DNA from: Ptiloglossa arizonensis
Lineage: Eukaryota > Arthropoda > Insecta > Hymenoptera > Colletidae
Reading direction: 5' to 3'
Length of the DNA: 64,000 bases
Assembly (NCBI RefSeq): GCF_051014685.1
Contig: NC_135058.1
Span: 6,052,811 to 6,116,810 of the forward strand
The position numbers were made by a program, and so were the translations under genes. Of the stretch, positions 22,801 through 34,052 are shown one piece after another; position 1 is the first letter of the stretch; the number at the start of each line of letters is the position of its first letter. The notes beneath the pieces were generated by a model. It was not told where the DNA came from. It saw nothing but the letters and a program-made list of their open reading frames with translations, and made no database searches.

Positions 22801-25800
22801 CCCCACGTTAAAAGACGAAACGATTGTCATTGTTATTAATGCACCTTTCCTTTCTTTTTTTGTAGGGGTAGGGCGTCCCAAAAGTAAGTTGAATATCGAG
22901 GTGTTTACACGTCAATAATATTTTCTTTGTTCTTCGGCCGCTCTCACATCCCCCCACCCCAAGCCCTCAAGTCCGCGCTTTTGTTCGAATTTTTGGCGGG
23001 AACGAGACTCCAGTGGGCAATGATCTCTCGTTCGTTGCGAGTCCAGTTGAATCCGACGTTAAAAGGTACAATTTAGAAACACGGTGGTGATAATTCTCGT
23101 CTTCGGCGATTTCGTTGTTTCTCTTGGTCGTATCTTGGTATTTTCGAACAGATGTACATATTACGGTATAAAATCTGTTCGATGGTTCGTACCCCATGGA
23201 AAAGTGGAAATTGGTTAACGTCGAGTTTCGATTCCAATTCGATCCATACTTTTCGTTCGAGGTTCTTGACCGTGTCACGTTCACAGGTGATTCAAATGAG
23301 TCCGCCGTACGCTCGCACGATTATTTACGAGCGACAAGGTTGTTTAGTCGAAAAGTTTTAAGGCTTTTGACCGTGTTATACGGCGGCAGTTGCATAAGGG
23401 GAGTATGCAACTAATATAACTTGCGTCTGCTGGACGATTGCCAAACGTTTCATAAATATGTGTACGATAACGTAATGCGGTTTATTCTTATACCGAAGCC
23501 ACGGTGTCCGTTTGAAGCGCGCCGCGCACCAAAGTGGTGCAATCTAATTAGCGAACAAACCGGTTCGGTGGAAAAACGCAACTATTGTCAGGCGCGTTGT
23601 TTAGCTATTGCCAAGTCTAGCTGCCAAGATGATCGAGGGGAATAATACTCGGTCTTTCGTGATCCCACGAGCCGAGCATAGGAAGTCGGGTAAATATTTA
23701 TTCTTTGTCTTCCAGGCGAGGAAACGTCTTCACGGATGCTGCGAGGTCCTTTTTATGTTTTTTTTCTCGTGTATCTCTTGAACCTCGAAATTCCGTTTTT
23801 TCTTTTCCCCCCCCACGTGTTTTCGTGCGTTCTAAAAGTTCGCGTTGTGTTTGTAAATCGGTTCACGTTACGACGTTTGTTACACGTACCTAAATGATGT
23901 TACACCGTTTGTGTATTCTAAAGATTTCCTCGCGTTACCATTGTAAATTGTTCTACGTTACGATGTTTGTATCCAATGTTCCGTAAATACCTATTGTTAA
24001 CCGTGCGTATCGTACAATCGAAGTCTCGATCCTGCCAAAAAACGAATTCTAATAATTCGTTGCTCGAAGCAACCCCTCGCCCCCCCAGCCCAAACATCAC
24101 CCCCAAACCTGAGCTCATGTTTCTCTCTGTCTCTTCTTACCCGTTCTCGTGTTTTTGTTCCTTTTTGTCTCTCTATATCTGGATTAATCGTGAATTAACT
24201 AAAAGGCTCTGTACATAAATCCCTGTGTTCATGTACGCGTACACAATGCGTATACATACACACGTATCGACGAGTCCACCAGTTTTTCGTTGATCTCGTT
24301 TAAGCCAACAATTTGATGTCGTGTTTCGTTTTTTGTATCCTGCGTTTCCAGGAGTCGTTTTTTTTTTGTTTCTGCCGACTTCGTGCGCCCCCCCCCCCCC
24401 CAACCCTTCACCCTCTTTGTCGCCGTCTGTTTAATCGTTATGTTGATCTTGCGCCATAATCAATCGAACCGCAGCCAATAATCACCACGCCAACCTCCTG
24501 TTGTTCTCGGTCTCTTTGTCGCAGAAAGATCGGCTAAAGCGTTTTTTTGGAGGGGTTCACTGGATTTTTGTAGAACCGCGAGTTTCGAGTAGCACGGGAA
24601 TCTTGTTTAACGCGAATCACCGGATTGTTTCATAATACGGTTGCGTAACGACTTGGTCGTGTTGCCAACGATGTTACACCTTGTTTATGATTTCGTCGCG
24701 CGTTACGGATTAAATCGAGCGAGACGAAAATTTGGAAACGGTCCCATTCGGTCCAGTTTCGCATATTCGAAATTCTCGCGTCGAACGTTATTCAATTTCG
24801 ACGTTTACACGAACGGGTATCTCTGTATACCGATCGAGGGTGGTGAACCTACAATTGCACGAGAATTCAGTGAGCCTCCGTGATCACACGATCGTCGAAA
24901 CCTCATTTTTTATGTAAACTGGCCAGCCTCCTTGGCTTTCGACTGTGGCTTTTTACGGCGTTGTGGATAATAATTTTGACAATAAGAACGACGACAGCGA
25001 CGACGCTGATAACGGCGGCGACTGTGTGTTGTTGCTTGCATTTGAGTTGGGAAAGAAGAAGAAAATGTCTGACGAGAAGAAGAGTGAGTGCTAGAGATCT
25101 CTGTGCTCCATTTCTATCCCGTTCATCCTTTATCATCGTTTTTGTTGTTACGTCAAGGATCGTTACGACTCGGAACGGTCGAGTTCTTTCACCGTGAGGA
25201 TGATATTACTTGCAAATTTACCGCCGATTACTTACGGTCGAGTATTTTTATTTCGTTTTGTCACGTATCGTTGCTATACGAAGTGTATCGATACACATAT
25301 CTATATATTGCTACGATTTCGACGATACCCGACGGTATTATTAGACCAAACACGTTTGTCATCCACATTCCGTTTCAGACACGATTATTCTTGTTCTCGT
25401 TGTGCGCTGTTTAAATTTTGTCAAGTTTTCTCTTCGATACCTGCTGAATTGCTTTTGTAAAAAATGCTTAATCGCTTGTTCTCGAGCGGCTTCGTATTAC
25501 TTTCTTTTTTTTTTCTTAGCTAAACACTAAACGAACGTCCGTCGTCCCGTATCTTTAATCCCTGCGATCCAGAAAATCAAGCAGTCAATCTATTTTTTGT
25601 CACCACGAAATCATCTTTAAAATTAGAGATCCTTCCCTTATTTTAAAGTCATCCTGGATTCGATCCACGTGATGTAATTCGATCCGTGGTACCACACCTA
25701 CGTGTTCGAGAATATCTGACATTTTTGAAGCGTTTCCAAACTTTTGATAAAATACCGTTTTTTGTATTTTCGACGTTCGCTTCGAATTAATACATTTTGG

Positions 25801-28800
25801 TACAATTTCATGATAAATGATCAAGTAGAATGTAAAATCAAAGTTTTCGCAAGATTCGTATAATTTTGTCTCATTTCAATGCCGCAACACGGAACGCTGA
25901 AGATCTTCGGAGTAAAATCTATATGTATAGTAAAAAATGAGAAGTAATTATTTATTGGGATTTCAGGTTGGCTCTTGACAACGTGTAGACGCGATTTAAA
26001 CTTGTATATTCTCCGACAACTATTATTCACATCTACGGTGATTAATTAATTTCTTTAATTTTTCAATTACCGATCTGCTACGCGATCTTCTAGGGATGCA
26101 AAATAGTATCCTGCAAGTTACACAATGTGCACAGAATACCGGAAATAATTGAAAATCGGACAAAAAGAATAATTCTTTCTTTTTCGAACAAACATCGACA
26201 GATTCATTCCTATTATTCTTCTAGGAAATTATACATTTACATCATTACGATTTACTTTTTACTTTTTACCATATTTTTAGATTTTATCCTTGAATAAAGT
26301 CTTCCAACACTTTTTCACGTACAATCCGTTTGCGCAAAAAAAAAACTAGAAAGTCAACTTTTTACGGAATTTTTTGTTCAACTGTAAATTAAAGACTTTA
26401 AGCGTTCGCGATACTCGGTTTCGTTCAATTTTCATTCGAGACCTCTAGAAATCCGCTGCAAAGAACATGCGGATTCTTTCATTCGCCGGAGAACTTAAAT
26501 ATCTTACCGCTGCAGACCCCAGAGAGTCGAAACAAAATTCAAATTCAAGTGACCGCGTAATTCTCGGTAAAACCCTCCATCAATTTTCCAATATCCTGTC
26601 CACGAAAGCCTAATAGATTCCTCCCGGCCGCAAACTCATCGGTTCCTCAACCTTCTGTAAACTCATTAATGTCTCCTCCAGCTCCAATGCCACTTCCCGG
26701 AGTATAATTTTTTTTTCTTTTTTTTCTTTCTTACACTGCGCACCTAATTTTCTTCTCTCCAAGCGCTTTATACACTTTCTGTCTGTCCGTACGTCCGTCC
26801 GTTTGTGTGGCCGTCTGTCTGTTTGTCTGGCTGTCGCGTGTTGTTTAAGCGTCAGGCTACGCGCCTGCGACGAAAGACCATATGAAAAAAAAAAGAAAAA
26901 GAAAAGAACTAATGAAAAAAAAAGCAAAAAAAAAAAAGCACATAAAACCATATCGAAAGAAAGAATTATTCGCCACGAGAGAGAATGGATGGAGTGTAAT
27001 AAATAATGGAAAAAGTGAAACGTAAGAGTGGCGTACGGAGTTCTGGAAGATCTTGCGAGATCTCTCAGAGGACGAGCGGCAGGAACTAAAGAGAGTTACT
27101 TTTGTTTTTGCTCCGGCCTACATCAGGGACTCTGGGGAGAATCCCGAGTTTATGAAGGTGAGGAGAGATCCCCGGATCTCGTAGACACGATATCGGAGTG
27201 ATTTAGCCCGCGATACGTATTTACATTCATGTCGTTTCTGGAAACACACAGAGGCAGGAACAGAAGAGAAGCGACCTAGACGAACAGCTCAAGGAATACA
27301 TTGCAGAATGGCGGAAGCAGAGGGCCAAGGAGGAGGAGGAACTAAAGAGATTGAAGGTTCGTATCGGAAGACCGGCTTACGTCCGTTCCATGTAGCTCTG
27401 TTATGCTTCTTATGCATAGATTCCGCGCCCCGTTGCGCTTCCATGTATTTTTCATCGCCGTTTTGTTTGTCGTTCGCAGGAGAAGCAAGCCAAGCGCAAG
27501 ATCACTCGCGCGGACGAGGAGAAGAGATTGGCTCAGAAAAAGAAGGAGGAGGAAGAACGCCGCCAACGTGAAATTGGTACGTTTATTCTATTTCCTTTTT
27601 TCGTTTCGATGTCTCCGATACGAGAAATGTATTCGATTTGTTCCTCTAAACGGAGATTTGCTGACGCTTATTCAAATTTCCAGAGGAGAAGAAACAACGT
27701 GATATCGAGGAAAAGAGAAAGTACGGCTTCCATCTTCTTTTATCCAATTTATATTCCACTCGGTGTGTAAGCGATAAGGTTAATTCTGACCAAAAATCAT
27801 TTATTCAGGCGTCTCGAAGAATCGGAAAAGAAACGTCAAGCGATGATGCAAGCGATGAAAGACCAGAGCAAGAAGGGCCCCAACTTCACCATCACCAGGA
27901 AAGATCTGGCAGTACGTATCGATTTTATCAAATGGATGCATCGTGTTTACAGCGCGTAACGGATCCATTCAACGAACTTACCGATGTGTTTTCCTGTTCG
28001 ATGCAGGGTAACCTTACGTCGGCGCAACTGGAGCGCAACAAGACGAAAGAACAGCTCGAAGAAGAGAAGAAAATCTCGTTGAGCATCCGTATCAAACCCT
28101 TGGAAATGGATGGTTTGTCCATTGAGAAGCTCCGGTCTAAGGCCAACGAACTTTGGGAGACCATAGTAAAGCTGGAAACCGAGAAATACGATCTCGAGGA
28201 ACGACAGAAACGCCAGGACTATGATGTGAGTACCATCGAAACGCGCTATTATATTTTATATAAATACATTTCACGCCAGTGGTTACATTTGTGGCTAATT
28301 GTAAACACGCTATATTAGTTGTTGGTAATATTGTTAGGAATCTTTCTGTTTCGTTCCAGCTCAAAGAATTAAAGGAACGTCAGAAGCAGCAGTTGAGGCA
28401 CAAAGCCTTGAAGAAAGGTCTTGATCCTGAAGCCCTTACCGGCAAATACCCTGTAAGCACAACAAGAAAATCAATTGAAATAAAACGGACTTTATCTTCG
28501 GTGTGATAAAGTTCTTTTTTCCTCTTTGCAGCCCAAGATCCAAGTCGCCTCTAAATATGAACGTCGCGTGGATACCAGGTCCTACGACGATAAAAAGAAG
28601 CTCTTCGAGGGTGTAAGTATACTTTGTGCCAATTGAATCAGTCGCTGATTCTTCGAATATTCAGCTGACTCGGAAATTCAACGACCGTTTACGAAACAAA
28701 TTTGGCCAATTGAAAGCCCCAGAATCTGACCCCAATGACTCGAAAGTGTCGAAACGAAAATGGTGTCCAATGATGGGTTCAAAATTCGTATACATATGTT

Positions 28801-31688
28801 ACTCTAGTAACGAAATGTCGTGACACGCACGATTGTCCGATTGCGACGATTTATTGCGATCTTTCGAAACGTATTGCAACGATAGAGAACTTAGAGACTG
28901 ATATATTCCTTTAAAAGATCCGGTTTACGTAAAAATAGCAAAAGTAGTAAAGTAGCGAAAAAGAGACGTTTGTAAAAGACAAAGAATAAGCGACGAGGCT
29001 CGTTAGGAAGTAGTGCTTGTAGAAAAAGAGTGATTAGTGAAGAATGTCAATTAAATCGCAGGGCTATGACACGCTTTTAGCGGAGTACAACGAGAAACTG
29101 TGGAAACAGAAAACAGAACAGTTCATGAAGCGCAACAAAAGTGAGTCCCATCGAGCTCTCTGTTAGTGTACCACCCTTTTGCTTGCATTGCTCGTTGAGA
29201 ACCCCTTGCCCCCCCCCCCTCACTTATGCCCCCATAAGATCGTCTCGACGATCGTGTTTCTAATTCGTGTTGAATATCCATTTAGTAAGTAGTCAATCTG
29301 GAGCACAGAGACCGTCAAAGTTGTTGCTATGCCCGTGTTATTTCGTTTACAAAGTACGGCACTCACGCTTGCCTTGATATTTATCGTAATTTATTACCGA
29401 TACGAACGCGAATACAGTGCCCACGTAGAGCCACACAAAAATTTACTGCTACCCTCCCACCAACAGATACAAACATTCACAAAGACTTTGAAACTGATGT
29501 ACCTTTATTTACAGCACCGAGAAACCGCATGTACTATCAATTTACCACGCAGGTCCAAACTTAAAGTACTTCACGATACAAATGCTCGTAGATAGTCCGA
29601 CTAAAATTTATCTTAGACCCCTGAACACCAGATACAAACATTCACGAAGATTCTGAACCCGATAAACATTTATTTATACGGCCGAGAATATACTATCAAT
29701 TTATCGGTGGTCTGAATCTAAATTACTCCACGATACAAACGGTCGTAGATAGTCTACCCTAACCCCGAACAACAGATACAAACATTCGCAAAGATATTTG
29801 AAACTGATAAACATTTATTTACACCAACGAGAAAATACATATACTACCAATTGTTCGAAGGTCCAAATTTGAATCACTCTACAAGAGCTTGTAGATTCTT
29901 GCAACAAAATTTACCACAAACTCTTGAACACGTATGCAACCATTTAAGGTTCTACTTATGGTACCAATGGCTTACACTTGGGGAGATTATTAAATCGACG
30001 AAAATTTGGTCGTAAATTGAAAAAAACAAATTGTCCGTATTGTCTACACTTTGATGGTGCAACTAATTCCACAGTCCAAGCACGTTTGTCTTTGCAACGA
30101 ACACCCAAAGGCACCACGTTACAGTCTCATTCCACGTTTACAACTTGCACACTTTTGTCGATGACTTATCGTACTCGGACACTTCCGTCGAGTGACTAAC
30201 GTTGTTAAGTCTAGGTAACAAGAAAGTAAATGAATTTGTGCACCAAGAATCCTTCATTAACAAACGTGAAGTAACCTAACGGGTGTTTGGTCGAGCACGG
30301 TGTCCCCCTTGTCGTCGAAGTGGTTCGTTAGCTGAAAAGAGCAAGTCACGAAGCGGTTGCCAGCGGGATATGTATAATGGGAACCATTAATTTGTTCTGT
30401 TACACGTCAACCCCTGTATTCGCCGTGGAGAGATTCGTATGGCAATATCTTGAAAACCGTGGAAAGGGTCCAGATGAGTGCGCCCCCGTGTGACGATGTA
30501 TCCTAGCATGCCATTTTGTCCATTGGTGTTTCAGGGTCTGACCGAACTGCTGAAGGAAACCGTAGAGAAGCAATGGGCTCAACAGAAGGAACAATTCCTT
30601 GGTCGTCAGAAGAGTACGTATTCTTGGATCACTTTCGAGCAAACGCATAAAGTTTAAGGCTTTACGAGAAAATGGTCGAACGATCGTAGCTCGTAACCAA
30701 AAATGGCAGTTTAAATAATTTCGATAATAAAATGTTACGTTTCGTGGTAAATTCAGTACAGCGTTCTCGAAAGGTGATTCCAAACATATTTCGAACGTAG
30801 TACGGATACAATTTGCGTTATACGGTTAGAAGTAATTTGTGTATTGGTCAGTGCGTCATTCAAAGGTGGTACGGATGTTTGACGCGGTATCACGAGAATA
30901 CTAAAGTATGCCAACGTAAAAGCGTTCCGCTGTATCTCGCGCGTTTATTATTTCACGTATCAACGTGTGCGTTTGCTCGAGTCGCGAGTCTTGAAACCTG
31001 ACCAGCCAGAACATTTTCTGGAAACTAGGTCAAACTACAACGGCCGCAGAGAAGTATATTTCGTCAGCGTTGAAGGGGCCCGTTCGATGAAAAGCGAGGG
31101 GAAAAACTTTTCGCGAAATTGGAAGCATCTGTCGATACCTTTGATCTTCGGTTCATTTTTTAGCGAAAGAGCAACGCTCCGCGAATTTCAAAGCTTCGCT
31201 TTCACGCTTCTCTCTGGAGCGTAAAAGATAAACGTCAATTGCGGTCTTCCAACCGTCTCGAAGGAAACGTTTCTAAGAAACTCTCGCTATCGTCGTCCGA
31301 GATCCGCCTCGTACGGGAAGAAAGAAAAAACAAAAAAGAAAAAAAAAAGGACAAAAAAGAAAAGAAAATAAAAAATAATTCCCGTAACGAATCAAGGTAC
31401 TATTAATGACGTGATAATTTTTCCTCCCCCCAATAAACAGCGAAGTTGCCGAAGTGGTTCGGCGAGAGGCCAGGCAAGAAACCTGGAGACCCCGAATCTC
31501 CGGAGGGCGAAGAAGACGTGAAGGCTGCGGCTGAAGACGAAGAGCTGGAGGAGCCACAATTCGAAGAAGAAGAAGAGGAAGAAGAGGAGGAGGAAGAGGA
31601 AGAGGAAGAGGGCGGTGAAGAGAAGGAGGGAGAAGGCGAGGGTGAAGAGGAGGAAGAGGAGGAGGAAGAGGAGGAAGAAGAAGAGGAA

Positions 31689-31723
<35 letters not shown>

Positions 31724-31727
31724 ATAG
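15370..31727 (+). CDS. up: Troponin T (upheld), multi-exon muscle thin-filament protein
   Basis: Coding exons: 15390-15415 (ATG exon begins 15370), 16899-16925, 27127-27157, 27252-27356, 27480-27576, 27684-27720, 27809-27911, 28007-28225, 28360-28452, 28532-28612, one of 29062-29140 or 30535-30613, and 31441-31727. The core form is 394 aa and all phases agree. It is the tropomyosin-binding subunit of the troponin complex on muscle thin filaments. Diagnostic blocks are the acidic start MSDDEDQYSSEEEVVEE, ENPEFMKRQEQKRSDLDEQL, the charged helical tropomyosin-binding region (about residues 30-110), KKGPNFTI (about 130), the I-T arm region with ETEKYDLEERQKRQDYD and LKELKERQKQQLRHKALKKG (about 200-235), KYERRVDTRSYDDKKKLFEG, and KLPKWFGERPGKK. 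The acidic tail is insect-specific and is linked in the literature to flight-muscle troponin. Candidate extra microexons lie in the 16926-27126 intron. Confidence 0.97.
16899..16925 (+). CDS. up: Troponin T exon 3 with tandem NAGNAG acceptor
   Basis: The exon encodes SSEEEVVEE plus AC (phase 2 in and out). The acceptor is TTGCAGCAG, so splicing can begin at 16899 or 16902. This includes or drops one serine (YSSEEE or YSEEE) without a frame change. The donor is GTAAGT. Confidence 0.92.
17015..17017 (+). CDS. Candidate 3-nt microexon (GAA) of troponin T
   Basis: TTTTCTCATTACAG ends at 17014, then GAA, then GTAAGT. Both splice signals are strong and only three bases separate them. In phase 2 it would change the junction Thr-Asp to Thr-Lys-Asp. 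It may instead be a near-zero-length recursive splice site or a chance match. Confidence 0.3.
18621..18850. repeat. Three tandem 77-79 bp units, each with a CRE-like core
   Basis: Each unit contains ATCGAACGAGACGTCACGGT followed by GTACGGTGAA. The ACGTCA cores are at 18643, 18721 and 18798, spaced 78 and 77 bp. The repeat is intronic. ACGTCA is the reverse of the TGACGT half-site bound by CREB/ATF-type bZIP factors. A regulatory role is only an inference. Confidence 0.8.
19638..19658 (+). CDS. Candidate 21-nt alternative microexon with AG exclusion zone
   Basis: The exon lies between AAATCAAAG and GTAAGT. It is 21 nt, phase 2 in and out, with no stop. It would insert about seven residues (HPERKIE) between Thr and Asp. 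Upstream, 19446-19635 contains no AG dinucleotide at all. It includes a branch-like CTCAC near 19474-19478 and a strong pyrimidine tract at 19480-19530. A long AG-free zone before the first AG is the known signature of exons using a distant branch point, often alternatively spliced. Confidence 0.45.
19726..19835. repeat. CT-rich microsatellite
   Basis: Interrupted (CT)n, (CTAT)n and T-runs, intronic. Confidence 0.8.
20166..20219. repeat. Alternating TA/TG microsatellite
   Basis: (TA)n with ATGTATATATG variants, self-complementary and intronic. A similar tract is at 22400-22463. Confidence 0.75.
22400..22463. repeat. Palindromic TATATACATATA tract
   Basis: Two TATACATATATA-type arms around GTGCGTGCCTG form a potential hairpin, intronic. 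Confidence 0.7.
22866..22883 (+). CDS. Candidate 18-nt (or 12-nt) alternative microexon of troponin T
   Basis: An excellent pyrimidine tract (CTTTCCTTTCTTTTTTTGTAG) ends at 22865. The exon is followed by GTAAGT. A second AG at 22870-22871 gives a 12-nt version. Both lengths divide by three and keep phase 2 without stops, inserting GRASQK-like or ASQK-like residues. Splice signal quality on both sides is as good as in the proven exons. Confidence 0.45.
27127..27157 (+). CDS. up: Troponin T GENPEFMK exon
   Basis: CTACATCAG precedes the exon and GTGAGG follows. It enters in phase 2 and leaves in phase 0, encoding DSGENPEFMK. This corresponds to the GDPEFIK block of Drosophila. It joins directly in frame to both the exon ending at 16925 and the RQEQKR exon at 27252. 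Confidence 0.93.
27252..28612 (+). CDS. up: Troponin T constitutive central exons (seven exons)
   Basis: Exons are 27252-27356, 27480-27576, 27684-27720, 27809-27911, 28007-28225, 28360-28452 and 28532-28612, separated by introns of 79-134 bp. They encode residues about 29-273. This is the tropomyosin-binding helix rich in Glu, Lys and Arg, then the QAMMQAMKD and KKGPNFTI segment, then the conserved helix that forms the coiled coil with troponin I, ending in DDKKKLFEG. All phases are consistent and the only stop codons are intronic. Confidence 0.96.
29062..29140 (+). CDS. up: Troponin T mutually exclusive exon, upstream version (10A-like)
   Basis: 79 nt, phase 0 in and phase 1 out, encoding GYDTLLAEYNEKLWKQKTEQ and six more residues ending NK. 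It is homologous to the exon at 30535-30613 (13 of 26 residues identical, same length and phases). Because 79 is not divisible by three, using both or neither would shift the frame into the tail, so exactly one must be used. Drosophila upheld has an equivalent exon 10 pair. Which copy is adult or larval cannot be told from sequence. Confidence 0.93.
29464..29920. repeat. Three tandem units between the mutually exclusive exons
   Basis: Units start with CAGATACAAACATTC at 29464, 29629 and 29773 (periods 165 and 144). Each contains ATTTATTTA, AGAAA or GAGAATA, TATCAATTTA-like and CGTAGATAGT-like blocks. The copies are diverged. They lie in the 1.4 kb intron separating the two alternative exons. 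Confidence 0.8.
30535..30613 (+). CDS. up: Troponin T mutually exclusive exon, downstream version (10B-like)
   Basis: 79 nt, phase 0 in and phase 1 out, encoding GLTELLKETVEKQWAQQKEQ and FLGRQK. The acceptor TTGGTGTTTCAG ends at 30534 and the donor is GTACGT. It is the paralogue of the exon at 29062. The FLGRQK end is closer to Drosophila YTGRQK than the upstream copy's FMKRNK. Confidence 0.93.
31441..31727 (+). CDS. up: Troponin T last coding exon with polyglutamate tail
   Basis: The acceptor AATAAACAG ends at 31440. The exon enters in phase 1 and encodes TKLPKWFGERPGKKPGDPE, then an acidic linker, then a run of 16 Glu, two Gly, a short GEGEG linker and a terminal run of 27 Glu before TAG at 31725-31727. 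Glu codons are mixed GAA and GAG. Long C-terminal Glu extensions are typical of insect troponin T and are thought to matter for flight muscle. The tract is slippage-prone, so its length may vary between alleles. Confidence 0.95.
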
Positions 31728-32147
31728 AAGCCTCTTTCGGAAAATCGGCATCTAACCACAGATTCAATCAATCGATCATCAACCAATCTCGAAACATCCT
31801 TCGAACCATCGAATATAGTCGTGGCGGCAGTAGAGACTACAATGGTGCGCCATTGTCCTAGAATCTTGTCGTTATAGGTGGCTTTTCGTTTCGGATCTTA
31901 TGCGACATCGGAACGATTCCGAGAGGACGACACGAGAAGGCGGACGACTGCACGCTCTATCACTTCGCGAAGAACCTAACCTATAACGGCGACGATTCCG
32001 GCGAGATATAACAAGCTGTTACTACTTCTCAGCTGTTCTACTACTACTACTACTACTACTTCTACTACTATTATTCTACTACTTCTATTGCTACTATAAT
32101 TATTATTATATTGTACAAAATACACGCACACACATTATTAAAATAAA
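31728..32147 (+). other. Troponin T 3' UTR
   Basis: It contains a (CTA)n-rich microsatellite at about 32038-32110 and ends with AATAAA at 32142-32147. Confidence 0.7.
32142..32147 (+). terminator. Troponin T polyadenylation signal AATAAA
   Basis: A canonical hexamer about 415 bases after the stop codon, just downstream of the CTA repeat. Confidence 0.7.
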
Positions 32148-34052
32148 ACGGTTTATCGTATAAAATTCCTGGCGATACTTTTTCCCTACGATGGACGACG
32201 AATAAAACCAACGTGTAACATTAATTCGCAACGTTCGATGTTAAATTTTATTCGGTACGAAATATTTCATTGCGTAATTCAAATTTCAATTTTCCACTAA
32301 AGATACAAAATTTTACCTTTTATTTTTTATACGAGATTTTTACGCGGATATAAAATTTATTAGGTTCTGGAGAAAATTTCATTTGCTGTGTGCGAGTAAT
32401 TGTAACTTCAAAACGTCTACGGAAGAAATTCTCGTGCGGGAATCGGATAGTTGTATCTTTATTTACTTCTCGCAATGTTATTGGCGATTGATAAGAATCG
32501 CGCGAAAAATCGCACGAAATCGCTAAATCTAGAGAAAAGTTCGTTTAGTTTTATATCGTAACAGAAATTTTCTTTATCGACTGACTACTTTATCACAGGG
32601 GTCAAGTAACTTTCGGCGTCGTTGGATTCCGCGAACTTAACCTTGACTATGTCGCGTAAGAAGAATACCCATGAAACGTGATCGCGTATTCATGAAAATC
32701 ACTGTAGTAGCACTTTTCTTTCCTCGCGGTCTATTTCTAGCGCACTCACGTAACCTTTTATTGAAGCGTTACTTCTCTTACGAGTGCAACGCGCTGCTCG
32801 AAAATAATTGACGTTGCATATATATATATTGTCGATGAATCACATCACTTTTGTTAACGATATTCGAAGCGTTTCGTTTTACTAATTAAAGAAACATCTG
32901 CGTACAAGTTTACTAAATAGGGGGATCGAGTTATATATACATCGATCGATTTATGATCCTTCTACAAATGCCCGCCAAACGTAATGATACCTCGGATTCG
33001 CGCCAAAACTTATAAACAGGTACAAGACGCCGAAGTGTTGCCAACAAACGTTCCTCTTCAAAATAAGCAACATGACTTCGGTGGTTAATGATAGCTGTCG
33101 TGCGAATTTTAGTACCTTAGGAAATTTCGTACTCAACAGAAATATTCTGAAACTTGAACATATAAATAAGGGAGCAGAAACTATTTGGTCGCACTAGAGA
33201 AATAAGTAAAATATTATATAATTTGAATTGTGTTTGTGTCAGTTACGTATACCGTTACAAAATACTCCGTAACGTTTAAGCACTGTCCTCAAAATGGACT
33301 ATTTTGGATATTTTTTCTAAAGTAAATTATTTTCCATTATATCTTTTGAACAATGACAAAACCACTGGACGAGGTTTTTCTTTACTTTTGGGATGTATTA
33401 GGTGATAATAATTGAAATAATACTTTTATTCAAATTAAGTTTATCATATCGTTAGCGAATAGAGGTTGTAAATAAATATTTATTAATAACTCTCTTGTAT
33501 TTTATATTTTTGAATCGTACTGCACGAATCCGTTCCTATACGCGAATATTTTCATTCTTCCAATTCGTCCGGTACAACGAGATTGTAAAATCGACGATCG
33601 CCATCTGTCGAACGGAAATCATGCAAATTTACGTGTAGGACCGCAGTCCGTTAAAATTCAAAGCAGACTCTAGTGACGGAACAATGACGCAAAGCACGAA
33701 GACGGAGCGAATACGATGCGGTTTTCCATTCCCTTCTCTCTCCTTTTTACGTGCATACTTCCGTCGATGTTTCCTGTCTTTCTTTTTCTTTCCGACTCGT
33801 CTCTTTCTAACTGACCCAGCCGCTATCGACAGGAGCGACTCGACGCGCGCCGTTTTCAAACAATTCCATAGTATATTTCTATACTTAGATTGTAAATCAC
33901 TCTTTAAATACCTCCGATCGTGCGTACTTACCCTATTAATTTAACCTTAAGGCTCGATTTGCGAGTCTATCGAAGAAATCGAACTCTCGATACCAACAGT
34001 CGTACCACCTGGTGGACGAGAGGGTATTACATCCATCGCTAGCAGTCGCAAC
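32148..34052. other. Intergenic region downstream of troponin T
   Basis: AT-rich with no recognisable gene, RNA or transposon. Open frames are short and have no family features. Confidence 0.6.

Larger units (their letters stand above)
16926..27126 (+). other. Troponin T long intron between exon 3 and the GENPEFMK exon
   Basis: This spans 10.2 kb with both flanking junctions in phase 2, so any cassette exon of a length divisible by three can be inserted. This is the position where insect troponin T genes carry alternatively spliced N-terminal exons. Contents noticed: candidate microexons at 17015, 19638 and 22866, a triple CRE-like repeat (18621-18850), CT tracts (19726-19835), AT-alternating tracts (20166-20215 and 22400-22463), a poly-C run (24389-24402), and paired T-rich and A-rich tracts near 26706-26940. 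Confidence 0.8.

Noticed and set aside
24528..24543. Possible exon after TCTTTGTCGCAG in the long troponin T intron
   Set aside because: The acceptor is strong, but in the required phase there is a TAA within 15 bases and no good donor follows.
31273..31786. Pro/Leu-rich, Phe/Leu-rich and Ser-rich frames on the minus strand
   Set aside because: These are antisense shadows of the GAA/GAG tract that encodes the troponin T glutamate tail.
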